A stretch of 64,000 nt of DNA from Tumidithrix helvetica. GTDB lineage: Bacteria; Cyanobacteriota; Cyanobacteriia; Pseudanabaenales; Pseudanabaenaceae. Positions 34,701-41,900 of this stretch are shown one piece after another (position 1 is the stretch's first letter; each line of letters opens with the position of its first letter). A model generated the notes under the pieces. It saw nothing but the letters and a program-made list of their open reading frames with translations, was not told where the DNA came from and ran no database searches. Made by a program: the position numbers and the translations under genes. Location of the stretch: NCBI RefSeq assembly GCF_965232925.1, contig NZ_CBDDRA010000030.1, positions 1 through 64,000 on the forward strand, given 5' to 3'.

Positions 34701-35385
34701 AAGTATATAAGTCCTCTTCATAACTGAGATACGATTGTAATTGCTGCTGTAAATGATGGCGATCGGCAGGGTGGACGTAGGTATACCACTTGTCAAATGT
34801 GTCGATCGCTTCGTAGGGATAACCCACCGTTTCAAGACATCGGGGTGATAGAACTAATTTCCCCGTAATCAGGTTATGCTCCCAAATCCCGCCATAATTT
34901 TCTTCGAGCGTAACTTGCCATCTTTCTTCGTTTTCTTGGATTGACTCGTCTGAGTCTAGATCGCCTATATCTGTTGGCAGCGAATGTACGAGGCTCTCGG
35001 CACTGACGAGCCCAATGGGATAGCCGCGATTGTCAATAATGGGCAAATAGCGGAGTTGATGCTTTTGGAACTGATAGAGGATCGATGAAAAATCGTTGGC
35101 ACAATGCTCTTCTAAGGCGATCGGCGATCGCGTCATAACTTCGCCCGCAGTAATTTGGTCGAGGGGTTCTCCCGCGACCGCGATCGCATTTTGTTCGGTA
35201 AAGATGCCCACCAAGCGATCGTTGCTTACAACTAAGGCACAGCTAACGGACATGCAAGCATCCTGAGAAGAATCCCCCTTTGCTCCCATGCACTTTAGCA
35301 AGGTCGAGATCGGCATTTCTCGCTCAACGATGAGCATTTCTCGTTTGATAATCCGATCTAAAGCAAAGTTTTTCACCCTGTCCAA
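31735..35385 (-). CDS. CBS-PAS-PAS-GAF-PAS hybrid histidine kinase with two receivers
   Basis: This soluble 1216-residue kinase starts with a CBS pair (about 12-140, including LVVSNDRLVGIFTEQNAI, VMTRSPI and YLPIIDNRGYPIGLVS), a module that often binds adenine nucleotides. PAS1 is at about 150-275, PAS2 at 280-405, GAF at 405-565 and PAS3 at 570-700. HisKA has H721 in TMSHEIRTPMNA, and the HATPase has GGTGLGLTICKR. Receiver 1 has phosphoacceptor D1007 (ILDWRMPD) and receiver 2 has D1145 (LMDIQMPEMDG). Both appear intact, unlike the degenerate first receiver of the kinase at 14.1 kb. A CBS input hints at sensing energy charge. Its output partner is unknown. Confidence 0.9.
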   Translation of the reverse strand: MDRVKNFALDRIIKREMLIVEREMPISTLLKCMGAKGDSSQDACMSVSCALVVSNDRLVGIFTEQNAIAVAGEPLDQITAGEVMTRSPIALEEHCANDFSSILYQFQKHQLRYLPIIDNRGYPIGLVSAESLVHSLPTDIGDLDSDESIQENEERWQVTLEENYGGIWEHNLITGKLVLSPRCLETVGYPYEAIDTFDKWYTYVHPADRHHLQQQLQSYLSYEEDLYTCEYRMRCQDGTYKWLAIQGQVLWDESGQPLQLVGSLSDITDRKQTEDELLQMQQLLYSVVDNIPINTFVKDARELRFVLINKALEELLGHSREALQGKNDADFFPPEQADFFIAKDRETIAGGKLLDIAEEPIQTRDKGLRYLHTKKLPIFDAYGNPQYLLGISEDITERKRAEMLRELQNRSLASIATGEPLTKTLDAIVEAIEIQLNNAVCGIFLIDNDHKFYDSVAPNLPEEFRLSIVGIEIGDGVGTCGTAAFRREIIIAADTTSEPRCLDLLDLYKKLNLQACWSMPIFDRDGSKVLATFAVYYYEPKAPDTQELEAVALAAHIAGIAIERQSIDLALRESQKQYQDLVNLLPNMFWEADPLTNRMTFVSPQAERIFGYPCDRWLEVDFWCDIIHPDDRDRVMAYCCTNTLAHQDHEMEYRTIAADGSIIWVQDIVSVVLENDELQKLVGTIIDISDRKRTEFELAEARERAEAANRAKSEFLSTMSHEIRTPMNAVIATSDLLLDTSLNLEQKQFVETIRSGGEVLLSVINDILDFSRIEAGRLELEEREFDLHSCLEETLDLLAPRASEKSIELGAFVNLPLATSIVGDSSRLKQVLVNLLGNAIKFTESGEVTVTVNASSISQESFIHEFVFSIHDTGIGIANDQLEKLFQPFCQADSSITRRYGGTGLGLTICKRLCEMMGGKIGVESQLGKGSTFRFSIQAQVLPSDRLLKLPTLYDKTALIIDDTAVNRQAIAHYLKSWGMSVQTAASEQEALSLLHQNLAFDLAILDWRMPDTDWSQLATSIQIHFPSIPLVLLTAFEPVEIPNHLPVAACLPKPLKSSQLYQTLSQFFTIDTAKPTAIASQSKWTTEFALQHPLQILVAEDNLTNQLVIRRLLQKLGYQADICNNGKAAIAALEKQPYDLVLMDIQMPEMDGLTATRLIREKDSTNTWIIGLSANAFQESRQEALSVGMNHYLTKPLQMEALCEALRQIPYSSLF

Positions 35386-36055
35386 GAGAAACGTTTACAT
35401 ACTTATGACTACAGGACTTCAGCAAATCACTTTATTCTGAAGAACTTATTCTGAAGAACACAGCGATTTATAAAACGGGTTTCTTGCCACGAATGTGATG
35501 CAAGGTTTTCATTCCTATATGCCTAAGCTCCAGACTAATTATATCGCGATCCTAAAACGAGAATTTTGTTGAGTGCTTAAAAAAAACTTACCTGTTGAGC
35601 GTCCTACAGGCAAAGATTGTATGGTTTGAATATGCGTATTTGCAGCAATCCAGACAATTTTGCGCTTAAAAAGATTCTAAATAATTTTTTTGCATAACTG
35701 CCCGTTCTCTCAGAACTTATAGCTACAGGTAAGCGTTGCAGATTACAGCAGGGATTTTGGGAGGATTTACGGCTTAAACAGAAATTTCTTATAAATTTTT
35801 TATTGATTGACGGGAACTTTCTTAAAAAATTCACTTCTTTATGTGTAACGCTAAAAAAGTCGAATTATGGCTTTAGAAGCTTGTATGAAGATCTAAATCC
35901 ATAAAAATGAGTGTTCCTCGCCAAAAATGACAAATTAATATTTAATTTAGTCAAAACAGGAACTTTTCTTTAAAAACTCATTCTTTACATACAGCAAGTA
36001 GATCGCGTCACTAGGACTTCAACAGATTTACATCATCCAATAACGGAGAATCCTA
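35386..36055. other. 670-bp AT-rich intergenic region with short repeats upstream of the haloperoxidase
   Basis: No believable gene is present. The region shows a perfect tandem 14-bp repeat TTATTCTGAAGAAC (35432-35459). It also has an imperfect direct repeat of about 29 bp starting GGAACTTT (35813-35841 and 35959-35987, 146 bp apart). The short match AGGACTTCA lies near both edges (about 35413 and 36013). The divergent kinase and haloperoxidase promoters must lie here. The repeats nearest the haloperoxidase could be regulatory sites. Confidence 0.55.
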
Positions 36056-37405
36056 ATGAGTATTCTGAAAATCAACGAATTAGCCCTTGAGTTAGTCAAA
36101 CGTGATTTTAGCGATGGACATAAACCCACTAACGGTGGCCCAACCAAAACCTCTCGTGCTTTAGCACTCATTCACCTTGCTGCCCATGATGCTTATGCAA
36201 AAGTGACAGGAAAGCTAACGCCACAACTTGCCACTTTGCCCAATAAGCCCGCTGCGATCGGTACTGACGAGGTCACTGGGATTGCCGCACTTTTAGGAGC
36301 TGGCATCCGAGCTGCGGTGCAACTCTATCCTGATGACGCAGCCTTTATTGCGACAGAAGCTGCCAAAATTATTGCCACTGGAACTAATGCGATCGCATTA
36401 AGATATGGCGAGCAAGTTGCTGATGCTTGGTTGAACGAACGGAAGAATGATGGTTCTGCACTACCCCAAGAGGACACGCTTTTCGATCGCGCTCCCGGTC
36501 GGCACCGCCGCGATCCGCTTAACCCCAAGCAGACAACGCTGGGTCGCACATGGGGACTGGTAAAGCCCTTTGTGCTTAAGGATGTTGTCGCGGATGCTTA
36601 TTTGGCACCACCTCCAGCATTAAACACCGTTGAATATGCCAAAGCCTTTGACGAAGTGATTGACATTGGCAGAGACTCCATTATTCGAGGGGGTACAGAT
36701 GCCAGAAGAAATGCCACTGTCGGTATCTTTTGGGGATACGATGGCTCTAATAAACTTGGAACACCCCCAAGGCTCTACAACCGAGTTGTACTAGCAATTC
36801 CAGCAGTTCTAGCTCTCCCCCACGATCGGCAAGTGAAGCTTTTAACGGCGATCAATGTCGCCATGGCAGATGCAGGAATCGCAGCATGGTACTGGAAGTA
36901 TGAGTACGATTTTTGGAGACCTGTTGTCGGTATTCGCGAAGCCGATCAGGGCTGGGGCCCAACTGGAAAAGGGGATGGTAATACCCATCGCCAAAAGGGA
37001 GATCCTTTTTGGCTACCTTTAGGCGCACCAAAGAGCAATCCTATTGCGCCTGAAAAGCCAACATCGATCGCTGAGAATAGTAATTTTACGCCTAACTTTC
37101 CTGCCTATCCTTCAGGTCATGCTACGTTTGGTTCGGCTTGTTTTGAGGTAGTTGCTGCTTTTCTTGGTAAGAAGCCTGAGGATATTACCGTGCAAGACTT
37201 TGTTTCTAGCGAATTTAACGGAGAAACCACAGATAACACGGGTGCCACTCGTCCAAGGCTCGTAGAGACTTTTACTCTGCGAAAAGCGATCGAAGACAAT
37301 AAGATTAGTCGTATCTATCTTGGCGTGCACTGGTCTTTTGATGCTACGGGCGGTCAAAAAGTGGGTAATGATGTTGCGGCGAAAGTGGTTGCGGCTTTCA
37401 AATAG
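36056..37405 (+). CDS. vanadium-dependent haloperoxidase
   Basis: This enzyme uses vanadate and H2O2 to oxidise halides (or, in relatives, acts as an acid phosphatase). All seven vanadate-site positions known from the fungal chloroperoxidase can be placed. They are K281 and R288 in KYEYDFWRP (spacing 7), S353-G354-H355 in YPSGHATFG, and R419 and H425 in RIYLGVHW (spacing 6). The spacings within the motifs equal those of the fungal enzyme. At 449 residues it is shorter than the eukaryotic enzymes. No signal peptide is seen. Whether it prefers bromide, iodide or chloride cannot be judged. It is a single gene with a long repeat-bearing upstream region. Confidence 0.88.
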   Translation: MSILKINELALELVKRDFSDGHKPTNGGPTKTSRALALIHLAAHDAYAKVTGKLTPQLATLPNKPAAIGTDEVTGIAALLGAGIRAAVQLYPDDAAFIATEAAKIIATGTNAIALRYGEQVADAWLNERKNDGSALPQEDTLFDRAPGRHRRDPLNPKQTTLGRTWGLVKPFVLKDVVADAYLAPPPALNTVEYAKAFDEVIDIGRDSIIRGGTDARRNATVGIFWGYDGSNKLGTPPRLYNRVVLAIPAVLALPHDRQVKLLTAINVAMADAGIAAWYWKYEYDFWRPVVGIREADQGWGPTGKGDGNTHRQKGDPFWLPLGAPKSNPIAPEKPTSIAENSNFTPNFPAYPSGHATFGSACFEVVAAFLGKKPEDITVQDFVSSEFNGETTDNTGATRPRLVETFTLRKAIEDNKISRIYLGVHWSFDATGGQKVGNDVAAKVVAAFK

Positions 37406-37445
37406 CCTGCGCTACCAGATGAATCATCGTTTCTCTGCCTAAAAT

Positions 37446-37475
37446 TGTAGTGGCAATTCATGAATTGCCACTACA
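37446..37475. repeat. 30-bp perfect palindrome
   Basis: The half-site TGTAGTGGCAATTCA is followed at once by its exact reverse complement, giving a 30-bp perfect palindrome with no spacer. It lies 40 bp after the haloperoxidase stop codon and at the 5' edge of a gene remnant. It could fold into a terminator-like stem in RNA. It is probably a dispersed repeat, since a perfect 30-bp palindrome is unlikely by chance. Confidence 0.9.
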
Positions 37476-37635
37476 TGCAAATCAAAATGAGGTTCATCTC
37501 GTATCTTTCCCAAGTATGGAGCAGTTTGAGTTATACCGGAACGATTCAGCCCTAGTCAAGCTTGCAAATCTCCGTCAATCAGCGATCGCTCGCACAGAGA
37601 TCGTAATTGGGCAGGAAGGTAAGCCTTATCTTTAA
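37450..37635 (+). pseudogene. 5'-truncated remnant of a small DUF1330-like/dabb-type protein gene
   Basis: From 37476 onward the frame encodes a coherent domain end: EVHLVSFPSMEQFELYRND, then LANLRQSAIARTEIVIGQE. This resembles the second half of DUF1330-like small ferredoxin-fold proteins, which are usually around 90-100 residues. The N-terminal half is missing. The open frame upstream runs through the 30-bp palindrome, whose insertion or associated deletion presumably removed the start. Only a GTG within the palindrome could begin it. Confidence 0.5.
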
Positions 37636-37662
37636 GGTGGTTAATACCAATTTCTCTGCTTA

Positions 37663-38826
37663 TTACTTGTCTAGAAAGCCAAGATTTTGAGGAATTGTGA
37701 CTGTGAAAGTCGTTCCCACGCCTACTTCACTTTCTACTGCAATACTTCCTTGATGAGCATTGAGGCACTTTTTAACAATCGCTAAACCTAGTCCAGTCCC
37801 CGATATTGTTTTGACATTAGTACCACGGCGAAATGATTCAAACAAGTGCTCTCGATCTTCAGGGGATATGCCGATGCCTTGGTCTTGAATGCGAAAGACA
37901 ACTGCTTCGGTCTCGCAAGATAACAGAAATATCACCTCACTGCCATCGGCAGAATATTTGATCGCATTAGACAGAAGATTGGTCAAAATATGTCCGAGTA
38001 GCTTTTCATCTAGGTTATAAAATGCTTTGTCTGCTTCTTGACAACCGCAAACCTTAAAAAGAATCGTGTGTTTGCTTACCAGCATGGATTGAAAATCATC
38101 GATCAGTTCCTGACAAAAAGAGAGAACATCTGTTGGAACGGGATGACATTGAAAATGTTTTGCTTCTGTTTCGCTGAGGGTGAGCACATCTTCAATCAGT
38201 TGAACCAAGGTGTTTGCTGCCTTTTTTAGTCGTTGAAATTTCTGCAATCGTTGCTCTGGGGTGAATTGTGTATTGCGAAGCTCTAGCGAATCAATTCCCA
38301 AGATAATTGTACTCAAGGGATTGCGGAATTCATGGGAGATCATAGAAACAAACTGAGATTTCAGTTCGTTTAGAGTCTTTTCCTGTTCTAGCGCTCGTTG
38401 TAAAGATTCGCTTACTTCTCGTTCTTTATCAAGTGCTGTTTGCATTATGACTTCAGCTTGGTGTCGGGTCAGAGCAATTTCAATCGCAGTACTGAGATTT
38501 TTGGTTTGTACGGGTTTGATTAAATAGCCAAAGGGTTGCGTTTCTTTTGCTTGGCTTACTGTTGCTTCGTCCGCATGGGCAGTCAGAAAAATCACGGGTA
38601 AATGATACTCGGCACGAATTTGGGTAGCTGTAGTAATGCCGTCAATATTTCCTTTGAGATGAATATCCATTAGGACTAGGTCTGGATGATGCTTAGCTAC
38701 AGCTTCTAGAGCTGTTTGGGCGCTGTCTGCGATCGCAACAACCATATACCCTAATTGTGTTAACCGTCGTTGAATATCAAGTGCAACCAGTTGTTCGTCT
38801 TCGACAATTAAAATTTTGGCACTCAT
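37663..38826 (-). CDS. receiver-first histidine kinase (REC-HisKA-HATPase)
   Basis: The 387-residue protein begins with a receiver domain (about 1-125): ILIVEDEQ gives the acidic pocket, LVLMDIHL the phosphoacceptor (about D52), and LIKPVQ the lysine. A coiled linker leads to HisKA with MISHEFRNPLS and a HATPase with NAIKYS and GTGLGLAIVKKC. Such REC-kinases usually accept a phosphoryl group from an upstream kinase and then change their own activity. It is 106 bp downstream of the 1521-residue photosensor-like kinase on the same strand, which is the obvious partner. Confidence 0.88.
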   Translation of the reverse strand: MSAKILIVEDEQLVALDIQRRLTQLGYMVVAIADSAQTALEAVAKHHPDLVLMDIHLKGNIDGITTATQIRAEYHLPVIFLTAHADEATVSQAKETQPFGYLIKPVQTKNLSTAIEIALTRHQAEVIMQTALDKEREVSESLQRALEQEKTLNELKSQFVSMISHEFRNPLSTIILGIDSLELRNTQFTPEQRLQKFQRLKKAANTLVQLIEDVLTLSETEAKHFQCHPVPTDVLSFCQELIDDFQSMLVSKHTILFKVCGCQEADKAFYNLDEKLLGHILTNLLSNAIKYSADGSEVIFLLSCETEAVVFRIQDQGIGISPEDREHLFESFRRGTNVKTISGTGLGLAIVKKCLNAHQGSIAVESEVGVGTTFTVTIPQNLGFLDK

Positions 38827-38932
38827 AGTTTGTAATTTTGATATTTGTAAGGTTGTCGTCCTAAAAAATAGTAATTAATGAAATTAATATGAAAATATTA
38901 AAATAACAACCTTAAACTCAAGAGATTTCTAT

Positions 38933-41900
38933 CTAAAAAGTAATGACAAAGGCAGTGCCCCCTTCACGGTTTAGCGCGATGGTTCCTCCTAATTGGCGAG
39001 TTAAGGCACAAACAATCTGCATTCCCAGCGACTCTGTATTACGAAAGTCGAGGGTTTCAGGAAATCCAATACCATTATCTCCGATCGCCAACCGATGGCG
39101 AGAACTTTCGTAGGTAAACATAATATCGATCTTGCCGGCATGCTTATAGGGGAAAGCATATTTGATCGCATTAGAAACCAGTTCGTTAACGATCAAGCCG
39201 CAGGGAATCGCAATATCTAACTCCAGATTGAGATTGGCTACTTCTACCTGCCATTGAACTGCTAGGTTAAGCGGAAGATAGGATTGGAATACATCTTCAA
39301 TTAAATCTTGGATATATTCCGAAAAGTTGAGACTGGCGAGGTTACCAGAACGATAAAGCCGTTCGTGGATCGCTGCCATCACATTAATCCGCCGCTGACT
39401 TTCAAGGAAGGGTTCCAGAATATTAGGATCTTCAATGGAGGCGGATTGCAGATTGAGCAAACTGGAAACGACTTGAAGATTATTTTTGACGCGGTGATGT
39501 ACTTCCTTAATCAACAACTCTTTTTGCCGCAATTCGTTTTCTAATCGGGTATAGAGATCCATCTTTTGACTGGCAATACCAAGTTCTAGTGCCACCCATT
39601 TGAGCATCTCAAGTTCAAATTGCTGCCAATGGCGAGGTGATTCTATCTGATCGACCAATAGCAATCCCCAAAGTCTTTCGGCACGGAAGATCGGCACGGC
39701 TACACTTGCCCTAGCTTGCAACTGAGCTAAAAACTCGGCGTAGCAGAGGGCAATATCATCAGTCTCGCGATCGCTAAGAACGATCGTACCTCCTTGTTTG
39801 AATCCTTCAAGACAGCCTTCAGAGAAGTAAGGATCGGAAACTGTTCGACCTAAGATTGACAGATCTGGACGGGAAAGAGCTTCCTTAAAAATTGTGCCCT
39901 TACCATTATCATGTAACTGGCAGACGATCGCGCGATCGCAGTTGAGAAATTGCCGAATCAGACGTAGGCAGGTTTCAAGGACTTCATCAAGATCGAGCGA
40001 CTCGTTAATCGTCTCGGCAACCTCCACCAATAAACCTTTGACCGCTAGATTAGTTTGTACTTGTTGGAACAGATCGGATTGTTGAATCGCGATCGCCGTG
40101 CTGAGTGCTATTTGCTGGAGTAGAATAATTTCCCGATTTTGCCATTGGCGGGGTTGAGCGTTTTGATAGGCTGCGAGCAGTCCCCAGAGATTGCCGCGCA
40201 CAAAGATCGGCGCGATCGCATAGGCTTTTACTTGAAATTGTTCCAAAATCTCGACATGGCATTGAGTATGCCCAATCGTATAAATATCGTTAACAGCAAA
40301 GGTTTCGTTATTGCGATAGCGGCCGCCTTGGGTTTCTTGTAGATAGGTATCTTCCCAGACCGTTTGAATATTAGGTCCCACCAGCGGCATCCAGCCTTCA
40401 CCTACAGACTCAGCTACAAACCTCCCGCTCCAATCAGCGTCAAATCGATAAATTGCCACCCGATCTACGTAGATTGTCCGTCGCGTTTCAGTCAGAACCG
40501 TATTGATAATCTCCTCATAGTTCAAGGATGCGTGAATGCGTTGGGCGACAAACCGCAGCAATCTTTCTTGCTCCGCCTGTTGTTTGAGTGCTTCAGTACG
40601 CTCTTTTACCCGTTGTTCTAGATCGCGGTTTAGGACTTGCAAAGCGGTTTCTGCACGTTGCCGTTCTGCCAGTTCTAGTTGCAGTTGATTATAGAGATTA
40701 GCCTGTTGGATCGCGATCGCCAATTGATCTGCTACAGACTGCACCAATACAGTTTGTTCGTCGTTCCAATGAAATGGATGCTGTAAAGAATTGACGGCAA
40801 GACATCCCCAAACCTTTCCTTCAATCTCGAGGGGCTGCATTAACCAAGTTCCAGAAAGGACTTGAGGAACCCCGCAAAAGAGTCCATCTGCAAGTATGTT
40901 GGGGTATTCAACTCGAGCGAGTTCCCTTTGCTGGCAATCGAAACAGTCTTCAGGAATTTCTAGCCCTACCGTATCGGGTAAGTGGGGATGATAGGAAGCC
41001 TCAATGCGCCAACATTGCCGATCGGTCACATATTGCATGACCTGAACGCGATCGATTTTTAGCAGGTTTGCCGTTTCCGCCGTAGCGGTAGCAAAAATGG
41101 TGTCCAGATCGAGAGAATTTCGAATCACCTGAAACACGCGGTTGATTGCCTGCTCCCTTTCGGTGCGTTGTTGTAGGGCTTCTTCGGCTTGTTTGAGGCT
41201 GGTCAGATCGTGGACGTTGATCGCCACTCCTGAAATTGTCCCGTCTAACTCGATATAGGGTGAGTAAGATGCTTTGACAAACCTGCGCTTACGATCGGGA
41301 TAGGTAATCCATGCCTCCACGATATGATTGCTTTCCCCTGCAAGGCAGCGATCTAGCAAAACTTTACTATAGGTCTGAAAAAATTCTTCTCCTAATAGAT
41401 CGCTAACGCTATGTCCAACAATCTCTTCTTGTTTTTTTTGATTCCAGACCGTATAGGTTTGGTTGATGACTTGATAGATGTAGTTGCGATCGATCAGGGC
41501 AATACAATCTGGGGTAGCGGAAACAATGCGTTCGTATTGACGCAAAATATTCTCGGCAGCTTTGCGCTGGGTGATGTCTTCTGAAAAGCAGAGTAAATAG
41601 AGTGGCGCTCCGTCGCGATCGTAGAGAGGAACTTTCACCGTATGGAGTAACCGTCTACCCAAACTGTGGCTATCAATAGGTTCTTCGGGGATATCTTCGG
41701 GAACGCCGTTTTCAAAAGCTTCTAAATCTTTTTGCTTGAAAAAATCAGCCTGTTCTTTGGGGAAATGATCGTGAACCGTTTTGCCGATCGCCTGTTCGGC
41801 TGTTACCCCAAACATGAGTTCGCTGGTTTTATTCCATAACAGCATTTCCCCAAAATGCTCGGGTCTTCCATCTTTAACAAAGACTGCCACAGGTAAGCGA

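Noticed and set aside
35604..35834. 76-codon open frame on the minus strand in the AT-rich region upstream of the haloperoxidase
   Set aside because: The composition is basic and cysteine-scattered with no domain pattern, it has no ribosome-binding site, and it lies in repeat-bearing intergenic DNA.
37644..37657. 14-bp match to one end of the 101-bp element (ATACCAATTTCTCT)
   Set aside because: The match stops after 14 bases and the rest of the element is absent, so it may be chance or a tiny remnant. It is not listed as a copy.
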